A stretch of 43,406 nt of DNA, from the NCBI GenBank assembly GCA_027623325.1, contig JAQBXY010000027.1, forward strand, positions 1 to 43,406, in the 5' to 3' direction. The DNA comes from Gemmatimonadota bacterium. GTDB lineage: Bacteria; Gemmatimonadota; Gemmatimonadetes; Longimicrobiales; Gaopeijiaceae. The position numbers were made by a program, and so were the translations under genes. How positions within the stretch are numbered: the stretch's first letter is position 1; each line of letters opens with the position of its first letter. The notes below the pieces were generated by a model that was given only the letters and a program-made list of their open reading frames with translations, had not been told where the DNA came from and did no database searches. Shown here one piece after another: positions 32,503 through 40,174 of this stretch.

Positions 32503-33768
32503 TTGCTTTTGGATGCTCCCCGTTTTGCGGACCTGAATATTTCGCCCGAGCGCCTAGCCGCGATCGAGGCCCTCGGCTGGACGACGCCGACCCCAATCCA
32601 AGTGCAGGCTATTCCCGCAGGCCTGAGGGCCACCGACGTGGTTGGGATCGCGCAGACCGGAACTGGGAAGACCGCGGCCTTCATGATCCCGGCGCTCGAG
32701 AAGCTCAACGTGGGTCAAGGACTACAGGTCCTGGTCCTCTGTCCGACTCGGGAGTTGGCGCAGCAGGTGTCCGACGATACCGCCGCTCTTTCCAAAGGGA
32801 CGAGCGTTCGGTCCGAGGCGATTTTCGGAGGCGTGAGCTACGGCCCTCAGATCACTGCGCTCGAGCAAGGCTTTGAAGTGATCGTGGCGACGCCCGGTCG
32901 TTTCATTGACCATATGCAATCGAAGCGGGTCGACCTGAGCAAGGTGGCCTATCTCGTGCTCGACGAGGCTGACCGTATGCTCGACATGGGCTTTCGGCCT
33001 CAGATCGAGGAAGTGCTGAAGGGGATGCCGAAGAAGCGGCAGACCATGCTGTTCAGCGCGACCATGCCCAATGGCGTACACGATCTCGCGCTCCGAATCA
33101 CCAAGGACCCCATCTGGATCGAGGCCACACCGGCAGGAACCACGGCCGACGGAATCGAAGAGTTCTTCTACTCCGTGAAGCCCGAGAAGAAGCCCGACCT
33201 GCTCCTCGAACTGTTCAAGGGTCCGGGTTGGGATCAGATCCTGATCTTCACACGGACGAAGGCGGGAGCCGACGTCTTGGAGGCGCGTCTCCAGCGAGAA
33301 GGCATTTCTGCCGACGTAATGCATTCGAATCGGCACATGAAGCACCGGACCCGGGCGCTGGAACGCTTCGCCACAGGTAAGGTCAAGGTCTTGGTCGCGA
33401 CCGACGTGGCCCAACGGGGGCTCGACGTCGAGGGGATCAGCCACGTGGTTAACTATGACGTCCCGCTCGACCCAGAGGACTACATCCACCGCATCGGCCG
33501 GACGGGCCGGGCGGGAGCGACGGGCACGGCTATTACGTTCATCACCGCGGGTGATCTTGGCGCCATGAAGAGCCTCGAACACCGTCTCGGACGGGCGGTC
33601 GCTCGTGTTCACCTTCCGGAGTTCGACTACGCGGGGACGCCTCAGACCGAGAGCCGCTCCGCCGCGATGCGGGGCCGGAAATCGCGCTCACCTCACGGCC
33701 TCGGAACACGGTCCGCCGCAGAGCTGACTCCCGAGGAACTGGAAGCTCTGCTCAACCCTGGGTCCTGA
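32503..33768 (+). CDS. DEAD-box RNA helicase
   Basis: This 421-residue protein starts at TTG 32503 (or TTG 32509, which gives MDAPRFADL). All motifs are intact: Q motif TPTPIQ, AQTGTGKT, PTRELAQQ, LDEADRM, FSATMP, ATDVAQRGLD and HRIGRTGR. The C-terminal tail after the helicase core is short and basic (RGRKSRSPHGLG). It fits the RhlE/DeaD-like group that remodels RNA in ribosome assembly or cold adaptation. The start context and the hairpin suggest translational control. The next gene follows after three bases. Confidence 0.95.
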   Translation: MLLDAPRFADLNISPERLAAIEALGWTTPTPIQVQAIPAGLRATDVVGIAQTGTGKTAAFMIPALEKLNVGQGLQVLVLCPTRELAQQVSDDTAALSKGTSVRSEAIFGGVSYGPQITALEQGFEVIVATPGRFIDHMQSKRVDLSKVAYLVLDEADRMLDMGFRPQIEEVLKGMPKKRQTMLFSATMPNGVHDLALRITKDPIWIEATPAGTTADGIEEFFYSVKPEKKPDLLLELFKGPGWDQILIFTRTKAGADVLEARLQREGISADVMHSNRHMKHRTRALERFATGKVKVLVATDVAQRGLDVEGISHVVNYDVPLDPEDYIHRIGRTGRAGATGTAITFITAGDLGAMKSLEHRLGRAVARVHLPEFDYAGTPQTESRSAAMRGRKSRSPHGLGTRSAAELTPEELEALLNPGS

Positions 33769-33771
33769 TCG

Positions 33772-34191
33772 ATGAATTCCAAGATCTTTCGCAGGTACGG
33801 CACCTCGTTCCAGAGCGTCGAAATGGACTTCGACGCCAAGGCTCTCAACGACATCGGCTTTCGTCGGAACCGCGAGGTTGCGATCCCGGTTGCTGACTTC
33901 GAGGCCGCGTACACGGCTCTCGGTACCGTCGAGCTGAAGACGGAGGCGGTGGGGCCAGTACAATACGAGACCAAGCAGGTCCTTCTCGATCGCCTGCAGG
34001 CGAAGGTAGAGGAGCTCATCGCGAAGCTTCCGACCGGAGGCATCGTCGTCGTGGAGAACGAGTCCGGGCACGACTACCCCAAGACGCGACAGGTGACGAA
34101 GAACATCGTTGAACGCGGTGAGAACAAGCTCCATTTCGAATACAGTATGGAGCCTTCGCTGCGCGTCGCCTCGTTTGGCCCGTTAGCCTGA
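33772..34191 (+). CDS. Hypothetical protein, 139 aa, co-transcribed with the helicase
   Basis: I do not recognise the family. It begins MNSKIFRRYGTSFQSVEMDF three bases after the helicase stop. The sequence looks mixed alpha/beta and soluble, with a helical stretch (LLDRLQAKVEELIAKLP) and strands such as GGIVVVENESGHDYP. There is no signal or membrane segment. Tight spacing argues for a shared transcript and possibly a related role. Confidence 0.68.
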   Translation: MNSKIFRRYGTSFQSVEMDFDAKALNDIGFRRNREVAIPVADFEAAYTALGTVELKTEAVGPVQYETKQVLLDRLQAKVEELIAKLPTGGIVVVENESGHDYPKTRQVTKNIVERGENKLHFEYSMEPSLRVASFGPLA

Positions 34192-34289
34192 TCGGGGCAG
34201 CTGGACCGTAGGGAATCTCCCGACGCGCGGCGACTCTGTTTGCCCGACTGCTCCACCCCTTCAAGACCGGTAGCCTTCCTGTGCAGCTA

Positions 34290-34484
34290 GTAGGAGCCGG
34301 TACCGAAGGGAATGGGGTTCAGCACTCCACCCAACCCCCAGGGACGGCTCCCGGGTCTCGCCGGGAGTTCAGGGCAGGGGCTTCCGGCGGACCCGAAAGC
34401 ATGCGCGGTGTCTGTTGGCGGGAGGGTCACAGATGCTTCGCATGGGACCCGGTGAGGTTTTCCTCGCCGGGTCTTTTTGTTTTC
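34290..34484 (+). ncRNA. Candidate structured non-coding RNA
   Basis: This segment between two convergent genes has no plausible ORF but many inverted matches. GGAGCCG (34293-34299) pairs with CGGCTCC (34345-34351), which overlaps a competing pair CTCCCGG (34348-34354) with CCGGGAG (34361-34367). CATGCG (34400-34405) pairs with CGCATG (34439-34444), competing with AAGCAT (34397-34402) and ATGCTT (34433-34438). It ends in a perfect intrinsic terminator. I could not match it to SRP RNA, tmRNA, RNase P or a known riboswitch. No clear promoter was seen, so it could instead be a 3' UTR of the preceding gene. Confidence 0.3.
34446..34484 (+). terminator. Rho-independent terminator
   Basis: GACCCGGTGAGG (34446-34457) pairs with CCTCGCCGGGTC (34462-34473) with one T-G wobble and a TTTT loop. 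It is followed by TTTTTGTTTT. It ends transcripts coming from the helicase/139-aa gene pair or from the candidate RNA, and overlaps the stop region of the convergent phosphodiesterase gene. Confidence 0.88.
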
Positions 34485-35475
34485 AGCTTCCCGGGTCGGA
34501 CCGGTCCAGGCGCAGGCCGACCGCGGTGCCGTCGAGACTCCACCCCGCTTCGATGGGAATCCCCATATGGGTCAGAGCCGTCACCGCGACGTCTACGATG
34601 GAAGTAGCGCCGGACTGCCCGCCCCGTATGACCGTCGGACCGTTCACGAGAATGAAGGTGGTCATCTCCTCGATCGTGGAGCCGCCGTGGTCGCCGTCGG
34701 ATCGTCGCCCGTGGTCGGTACTGACGATGATCAGCCAATCTTCGGACGAGTACTGAGGCCGCGCGCGGATCGCTTCGACCAGTAGGCCGACGTGAAGGTC
34801 GGCGAGGGCGATCGCATCGCGGTACTCCTGGCCGATCGACGCGTTCTGGTGACTGGTCTCATCGGGATTCCCGAGGTATACGAACATCGCGTCCGGGACG
34901 GACTGGGCGATGTGCTCGACGGCGAGCCTCACCGATGCTGCGTCGGCTTCGGCCCAGCCCAACTCGTATCCGTCCAAGGTCCACTTCACATCGATCAGGT
35001 CGCTGACTGGATCGTCACCTGCTTCCAGTTCCATCAGTGGCACCCAATCCGCGACGGCGAACGTATTGAGTTCGGGTCGTGTGAGCTCGATCCGGGTGAG
35101 GAAGTCCGGGTAGGCGTCGTAGTGGCGGCCCTCGAATTCATTGTCGATCACACCGTGTTTCGACGGCCAGACCCCCGTAAGCATGGAGGACCATGCGGGC
35201 CCACTCACGGATGGAGTGGTCGTGCGCGTTCGGTCCGTAAAGAAGCCATCCGCGGCGAGGGCGTCGAGATTCGGGGTGGCCACCTCGGCGAGAACGTCGG
35301 GGCGGACGCCGTCGATCCCGATCAGCAGCACCTTGGGCGCGCGCTCGGGCGAAGTCGTGTCGGGCCGTGCATCCCCGGTGCAGGCGGACAGCGCTGTCAG
35401 CATCACGACACCTACGAGACACGCCATCAGTTGCGCCCGAGACCGACTTTCGCTCCACTTCCGACTCTGACTCAT
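34483..35475 (-). CDS. Type I phosphodiesterase / nucleotide pyrophosphatase-like lipoprotein
   Basis: This 330-residue protein has a lipoprotein signal (hydrophobic residues 16-30, lipobox LSAC). The alkaline-phosphatase superfamily core shows LLIGIDGVRPDVL, then TTPSVSGPAWSSMLTG with a nucleophile-type Thr/Ser, KHGVIDNEF, GNPDETSHQ and STDHGRRSDGDHGG, the last supplying metal ligands. It likely hydrolyses phosphodiesters or phosphate esters outside the cytoplasm. It is divergent from the cupin gene, with 24 bases between starts. Confidence 0.88.
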   Translation of the reverse strand: MSQSRKWSESRSRAQLMACLVGVVMLTALSACTGDARPDTTSPERAPKVLLIGIDGVRPDVLAEVATPNLDALAADGFFTDRTRTTTPSVSGPAWSSMLTGVWPSKHGVIDNEFEGRHYDAYPDFLTRIELTRPELNTFAVADWVPLMELEAGDDPVSDLIDVKWTLDGYELGWAEADAASVRLAVEHIAQSVPDAMFVYLGNPDETSHQNASIGQEYRDAIALADLHVGLLVEAIRARPQYSSEDWLIIVSTDHGRRSDGDHGGSTIEEMTTFILVNGPTVIRGGQSGATSIVDVAVTALTHMGIPIEAGWSLDGTAVGLRLDRSDPGS

Positions 35476-35499
35476 TGTATGACCCGCGGAGGTTCAGGA

Positions 35500-35859
35500 A
35501 TGTCTGTTCGAAATGTCGACACGCTGCCGGCCGAGCAAGTAAAAGCGGGTACGGCAACCAAGTGCCAGGTGCTTATCGGTCCGGATCAAGGGCCGAACTT
35601 CGCCATGCGCCGCTTTATCATGGAACCCGGCGGCGGTATGCCGTTGCACACGAACAAGGTCGAACACGAGCAGTATGTTCTTCGAGGCAGCGCCCGGGTG
35701 CAGATTGGCGACGACGTACATCATGTGAAGGCCGGGGACGTCGTGTACATCCCGGGTGGTGTTCCTCACAACTATCAAGCCGACGAAGGCGGGGAGCCTT
35801 TCGAGTTCCTGTGCGTCGTGCCCAATCAGCCCGACGAGATCCGACTGGTCGAGTGTTAG
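35500..35859 (+). CDS. Small cupin-domain protein
   Basis: ATG 35500 follows CGGAGG (about 35487-35492) and starts MSVRNVDTLPAEQVKAGTA. The ATG at 35479 would include the ribosome site in the coding region. The 119-residue single cupin shows PGGGMPLHTNKVEHEQYVL (metal-binding His/Glu) and AGDVVYIPGGVPHNY (second motif). Small cupins act as sugar isomerases, dioxygenases or binding proteins; the substrate is unknown. It is convergent with the GGDEF-like gene, with a 4-base gap. Confidence 0.88.
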   Translation: MSVRNVDTLPAEQVKAGTATKCQVLIGPDQGPNFAMRRFIMEPGGGMPLHTNKVEHEQYVLRGSARVQIGDDVHHVKAGDVVYIPGGVPHNYQADEGGEPFEFLCVVPNQPDEIRLVEC

Positions 35860-35863
35860 TCGC

Positions 35864-36346
35864 CTAGCCGAACTCGACTCCACCACCACCCGCCTCGGCG
35901 GCCAGGAGCGCCCGGTCGGCCTCTTCGAGCAGTTTCTGAGAGTCCTTCAGCTCGACGCGGTACACGGCGAGCCCGAACGAGATCACTCCTGTGGCGAGTC
36001 CGGTGACGGAGCTCTCCACCCGGTCGGCGGCAATGCGCGCGCCCTGCAGATTGGTACCCAAGAGCAGGACGGCGTATCGCCCGCTCCCGACATGGCATAC
36101 GAGGTCCGCATTGCGCGTGACTTTTTCGATCGCCTGTCCGAGAGCACGGAGTTCTGCGGCTGGAGCTCCGTCTCCCGCGCCCACCGAAACCAGCATCACG
36201 GTGAACGGCATCCCCCGGTGGCCAGCTTCGAACATGTAGTTGTACACGAGTTCGAAGTGGAGTCGGTTTGCCAGTCCTGTCTCCGCGTCGGTGAGAGCGG
36301 GGTGAGACCTGGCGTAATCCCGAGCGTGCGCGTCGCTACCTAACAT
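35864..36346 (-). CDS. Degenerate GGDEF-domain protein
   Basis: I start at ATG 36346, which has AGGAG five to six bases upstream; the GTG at 36397 adds 17 unrelated residues. The 160-residue protein keeps the N-terminal DAETGLANRLHFE (usual DxLTGLxNR), and the signature strand reads VCHVGSGRYAVLLLG. Thus the GGDEF loop is GSGRY (87-91), lacking the catalytic Asp/Glu pair. It is unlikely to make cyclic di-GMP and may bind nucleotide or a partner. No sensor domain is attached. Confidence 0.75.
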   Translation of the reverse strand: MLGSDAHARDYARSHPALTDAETGLANRLHFELVYNYMFEAGHRGMPFTVMLVSVGAGDGAPAAELRALGQAIEKVTRNADLVCHVGSGRYAVLLLGTNLQGARIAADRVESSVTGLATGVISFGLAVYRVELKDSQKLLEEADRALLAAEAGGGGVEFG

Positions 36347-36416
36347 TAGGACTCCTGAAACTGCGCGGGGTCCTAGGGGTACATCAATCTTAAGCACCAG
36401 CCCCGATCATGCCACC

Positions 36417-38360
36417 TTAACGATCGTTCGGGGGCAGAGCCAGCGCGACCAATTCTGCCTCTGTGCCGCCACCGCCGACGGAGATCACGATGAACTGGCG
36501 ACCCTGGTGCATATAGGTCATAGGTAGGCCAACCTGCGCGTTGGGCAGTGGGATCGACGCGATGGTCTCGCCGGTTCGCTTGTCGAGTGCCCGCAGGATG
36601 GGAGCGCCGGCCGCACCTTCACCTGCGAAGAGAAGGGAGCGGGTTACCAACAAGCCGGCCCGCGACACTTTCCCGGTGCGCGGAATATCGGCGGGATCAA
36701 GACCGAGGCGCTCGGCTACCCCCTCCGGTGTGTCGCCGTTGGGGACGGTCCAGGCTAGGTCGCCGCTCGACAGATCAAGGGCGGTGATGCGACCCCACGG
36801 CGGCCTCACGACGGGGATGCCGGGTGCGATTTGTACCCGGTCAGATCCCAGGATGTAGTTCATGTCGGACCGGTCGCCGCCCGGTACCATCACAAGGACG
36901 CCGACTTCCGTTTGGGACCCGACGAAGAGAAAGCCGGTCTCCGGGTCGAGCGCGCCACCCTCCCAGTTCGCACCCCCAAGGGACCCCGGGATCGAAAGCG
37001 TGCCGCGAGTGCCCGCGGCCGAGTCGGCGACGGACGGAGGCGTGAAGACCGGGCCCATGCGGTACCCGCGAACAACCTCGAGCGCCTGAGCCCGGAGCTC
37101 AGGGGTGAAGTCGATTAGATCCGCTTCGCTGAACCCCTGGCGGTCGAACGGAGGTGGTTTGGTGGGGAAGGGCTGCGTCGGCGAGGTCCACTCCCCGGGG
37201 ACGTCGCTCTGCGGAACCGAGCGCTCCTCGATGGGCCATATCGGCTCACCGGTGAGCCGATCGAAGACGTATGTGAATCCCTGCTTCGTGATCTGCGCGA
37301 CGATCTTGCGTGAGGCACCGTCGATTTCCAGGTCCGCGAGGATCGGGAAGGTCGGGTTGTCCCAGTCCCAGATGTCGTGATGGATCATCTGGAAGTGCCA
37401 GATCTTCTCTCCCGTGCGTGAGTCGAGGCAGACAAGACTCGTCGAGAACAAGTTGTTGCCGGGCCGGTGGCCCCCGTAGTAGTCCCCGGTCGCGGCCTCA
37501 GTCGGGAGGTAGATGTAGCCCGTCGTGGCATCGAACGAGATCGGGGCCCAGACGGCGGCGTTCCCCGTGTACGTCGAGGACCCCTCGAGCCACGTCTCGT
37601 GTCCTTCTTCCCCGGCTTCCGGAATCGTCTTGAAGGTCCACAGAAGCCGACCCGTACGAGCGTCGAAACCACGCACGTCTCCCGGAGTGTTGATGCGTGA
37701 GGGAGGCCGGAGGCCGACGTGGTGCGCGGATCCTACGACGACGACATCCCCGACGACCGTAGCCGGTGAGCTCGCTCCGATCGTACCCACGAGCGGAATG
37801 CCCTCCCGGGTCCGGTGGTCGTCGAAGAGGTCGACGGTGCCCGCTGCGCCGAAGCTCTCGACCGGGATCCCCGTCGCGGCGTCCAACGCCACGAGATGAT
37901 AACCGGGTGTGACCACGAGGATTCGGTCGTCCCCGGCTCCATCGGTCCAGTAACTCACACCTCGACCCGGGTTCGGCCTCGGCGCCCTCGCGAGGCGCTC
38001 CCCTTCATCCATGCCCCACGTCCAGAGGGTCTCACCCGTTCCCGCGTCGATCGCGACCACCGCGCGGCGCATGCCTGCGGTGGCGTAGAGGACGCCTCCG
38101 ACCATGAGGGGTGTCGTCGAGGATCGAACGAAGGGGTTGGGCCCGAAGTTGCGGGCGTTCCAGCGCCAAGCGATCTCGAGACGACCCACGTTGTCCGCGT
38201 CGATCTGGTCGAGGGGTGCGTAGCGTGTGTGCCCGGGGTCGCCCCCGTAGACCGCCCACTCTCCGCCTTGGGTCCCGAGCTGCCCGGAGAGTACGGCGGG
38301 CTGGTGGGTCAGGGCGGCGAAGGCCGCCAGAGAAACCATCAGCGTTCGGAGTGCTTTCAT
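36417..38360 (-). CDS. PQQ-dependent quinoprotein dehydrogenase (glucose-dehydrogenase-like)
   Basis: This 647-residue exported protein has a signal peptide (MKALRTLMVSLAAFAALTH). It is an eight-bladed propeller: GGDPGHTRYAPLDQI, TTPLMVGGVLYATAG, and repeated blade ends such as GYIYLPTEAATGD. Typical W-motif sequences include WHFQMIHHDIWDWDNP. It most resembles the soluble part of membrane glucose dehydrogenase, without its N-terminal membrane domain, and no heme-binding CxxCH is seen. It would oxidise alcohols or sugars in the periplasm with PQQ. PQQ synthesis genes are not in the window. Confidence 0.9.
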   Translation of the reverse strand: MKALRTLMVSLAAFAALTHQPAVLSGQLGTQGGEWAVYGGDPGHTRYAPLDQIDADNVGRLEIAWRWNARNFGPNPFVRSSTTPLMVGGVLYATAGMRRAVVAIDAGTGETLWTWGMDEGERLARAPRPNPGRGVSYWTDGAGDDRILVVTPGYHLVALDAATGIPVESFGAAGTVDLFDDHRTREGIPLVGTIGASSPATVVGDVVVVGSAHHVGLRPPSRINTPGDVRGFDARTGRLLWTFKTIPEAGEEGHETWLEGSSTYTGNAAVWAPISFDATTGYIYLPTEAATGDYYGGHRPGNNLFSTSLVCLDSRTGEKIWHFQMIHHDIWDWDNPTFPILADLEIDGASRKIVAQITKQGFTYVFDRLTGEPIWPIEERSVPQSDVPGEWTSPTQPFPTKPPPFDRQGFSEADLIDFTPELRAQALEVVRGYRMGPVFTPPSVADSAAGTRGTLSIPGSLGGANWEGGALDPETGFLFVGSQTEVGVLVMVPGGDRSDMNYILGSDRVQIAPGIPVVRPPWGRITALDLSSGDLAWTVPNGDTPEGVAERLGLDPADIPRTGKVSRAGLLVTRSLLFAGEGAAGAPILRALDKRTGETIASIPLPNAQVGLPMTYMHQGRQFIVISVGGGGTEAELVALALPPNDR

Positions 38361-38502
38361 GGTCGTGAAGCAGGGCTAGGGTCGGGGTGCGACAACCTGG
38401 CCAGGAGCTTGGTGTGCCGCCAGTTCGACGCCCCGTTGCCGGGTCTACCGGTGGCGCGTACCGTTGGAAAATCTGACGATCCATACTGACTGTAGGTGTC
38501 CC

Positions 38503-38625
38503 ATGAAGCTCCCGCGACGCTCCGTGTGGCTGGAGGAAGGCGTCCCTGCCATCCTGAAGGGGGAAACCCTTGGGCTCGAACTGACGAAGAGGGTGATCTC
38601 GCAGGAGGATCAGCAGGGGCGTTGA
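38503..38625 (+). CDS. Small ORF (40 aa) coupled to the downstream hydrolase
   Basis: ATG 38503 opens a 40-codon frame (MKLPRRSVWLEEGVP, ending EDQQGR) whose TGA at 38623-38625 overlaps a TTG start of the hydrolase by four bases (TTGA). The upstream ribosome site is weak (TAGGTG). It matches nothing I recognise. It may be a leader peptide that couples translation, or chance. The alternative long start of the hydrolase at 38496 would run through the same bases in another frame. Confidence 0.35.
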   Translation: MKLPRRSVWLEEGVPAILKGETLGLELTKRVISQEDQQGR

Positions 38626-39602
38626 ATCGGTACGCGGGTGTTGTGATCGTAACGGCGACTCTGATTGGGGTCGTCGTTTCGGGGCCCCGCGTAGGGGTTA
38701 CCGACCAATGGCTCGAGCCGGTCCTGGACGACGACCTCGACGAGTACCTCCTCGACGAGGAGTCGCGGGTCCCGGACCTGCGTCCGGGGGACGGTCGAGG
38801 GATCGTCTGGTATGACTCCGTGGCGCGGGCGCGTACCCCGATTGCCCTGGTGTACCTGCATGGATTCTCGGCCGATCGGCACGAGCTGGAGCCCGTCGTG
38901 TCGGAGCTCGGGAGCGAGTTGAAAGCGAACGTCTTCTTCGCTCGGCTCAGCGGTCACGGCCGAACGGGTAACGCGATGGCCGAGGCGACCGCGGAGGACT
39001 GGATGGACGACGTGGCCGAGGCGGTCGCGGTGGGCGGTCGAATCGGCGAGCGGGTCGTGCTCATCGGGACGTCCACAGGTGGCACATTGGCTGTTTGGGC
39101 GGCGACCCGGGAGGAAGCCCGCTCGCGACTTCTGGGAATTGTCCTCATCTCACCCAACTTCCATCCACGGAACCGAACTTCCCGAGTGCTTCTCTATCCC
39201 TGGGGTGGGCAGATCGCGCGTGCCGTTCAGGGCGCGGAGCGTTGCTTCACTCCTCTGAATGAACGGCAGCGGGAGCACTGGACCACGTGTTATCCGACGT
39301 CGGCCCTGCTGCCGATGATGGCCTTCGTCGAACACGTACGCACCATGGACCTGTCGGTGATCACGGTCTCGTCGCTCGTCTTGTATTCTGCGGACGATAC
39401 CGTTGTGGATACGCGGGAGACCGACAGGGTGCTGGCCACGTTCTCGGGGAGCGACAGCAGAGCCTACGTCGTGACGACGACGACGGACCCGGACGGGCAC
39501 GTGCTCGCGGGGGATATCATGTCTCCGCAGTCCAACGAGGAGGTCCAGTCCGTGATCGCCGACTTCGTTCGAGGTCTGGCTGCGTCGGGTGAGCTACGGT
39601 GA
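38622..39602 (+). CDS. Alpha/beta hydrolase with N-terminal membrane anchor
   Basis: I prefer TTG 38622, which gives 326 residues starting MNRYAGVVIVTATLIGVVV, a membrane anchor or signal. GTG 38496 adds 42 residues of poor protein character. The hydrolase core shows LVYLHGFSADRHE, FFARLSGHGRTGN, the nucleophile elbow GTSTGG, an acid in LYSADDTVVD and the His near DPDGHVLAGD. It resembles monoglyceride-lipase-type carboxylesterases. The deacylase gene follows with a start that overlaps this stop. Confidence 0.78.
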   Translation: MNRYAGVVIVTATLIGVVVSGPRVGVTDQWLEPVLDDDLDEYLLDEESRVPDLRPGDGRGIVWYDSVARARTPIALVYLHGFSADRHELEPVVSELGSELKANVFFARLSGHGRTGNAMAEATAEDWMDDVAEAVAVGGRIGERVVLIGTSTGGTLAVWAATREEARSRLLGIVLISPNFHPRNRTSRVLLYPWGGQIARAVQGAERCFTPLNERQREHWTTCYPTSALLPMMAFVEHVRTMDLSVITVSSLVLYSADDTVVDTRETDRVLATFSGSDSRAYVVTTTTDPDGHVLAGDIMSPQSNEEVQSVIADFVRGLAASGELR

Positions 39603-40167
39603 TCGTGCCCGGGGCGCCCACGTGACGGGCGCCGACGTGACGGATTCCGACCTCCCGCGCTTGATCGATGGCGGGGCGCCGGCGACTCCCGACGAGCTAT
39701 TGCGGCGGCTGGCCGCTCTCGGGATTTCGGCCGAGACGGTCTCGCACCGCCCGGTGTTTACGGTCGAAGAAGCGAAGGCGCACCGCGGGCAGCTGTCCGG
39801 GGCCCACACCAAGAATCTCTTCGTACGGGACAAGAAGGGCGTGATGTGGCTGGTCGTCGCGATCGAGAGTCAGGTGGTGCATCTGAATGCACTCGCCGAG
39901 TCGCTCGGTCACAAGCGGTTCTCGTTCGGGAGTGCCGAGCGACTGATGGGCTACCTCGGGGTGATTCCCGGCGCGGTCACACCCTTCGCGGTCATCAACG
40001 ACCACCGAGGCGTCGTGCGCGTCGCGCTCGACTCAGCGTTGAGTGAGCACGAGGTTTGGAACTTCCATCCGCTCGACAACGCGATGACCACGACGATTGG
40101 CGCGGCGGACATGGTGCGATTCCTGGAGGACGTGGGGCACCCGCCGCACTGGGTCACACTAGGCTGA
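39589..40167 (+). CDS. YbaK/ProX-type aminoacyl-tRNA deacylase
   Basis: From GTG 39589 the product has 192 residues; GTG 39622 or 39637 (MTDSDLPRLIDGG) are possible later starts, closer to typical lengths. The fold shows SHRPVFTVEEAKAHRG, the conserved KNLFVRDKKG, SFGSAERLMGYLGVIPGAV (split as SFGSAERLMGYL and GVIPGAV) and NFHPLDNAMTTTIG. Such proteins hydrolyse mischarged alanyl-tRNA(Pro) in trans. It is coupled to the hydrolase upstream only by position. Confidence 0.9.
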   Translation: MSYGDRARGAHVTGADVTDSDLPRLIDGGAPATPDELLRRLAALGISAETVSHRPVFTVEEAKAHRGQLSGAHTKNLFVRDKKGVMWLVVAIESQVVHLNALAESLGHKRFSFGSAERLMGYLGVIPGAVTPFAVINDHRGVVRVALDSALSEHEVWNFHPLDNAMTTTIGAADMVRFLEDVGHPPHWVTLG

Positions 40168-40174
40168 GTGGGCC

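Noticed and set aside
32331-32708. Long N-terminal extension of the tyrosine phosphatase
   Set aside because: It runs antisense across the helicase promoter and start and has no homology; the family begins just before VLFVCLGNICRS.
34290-34484. Cobalamin riboswitch, SRP RNA, tmRNA or RNase P RNA
   Set aside because: Key consensus elements of each could not be found; kept only as an unassigned structured candidate.
34792-35499. Long upstream extension of the cupin
   Set aside because: Antisense to the phosphodiesterase gene; a good ribosome site sits directly before ATG 35500.
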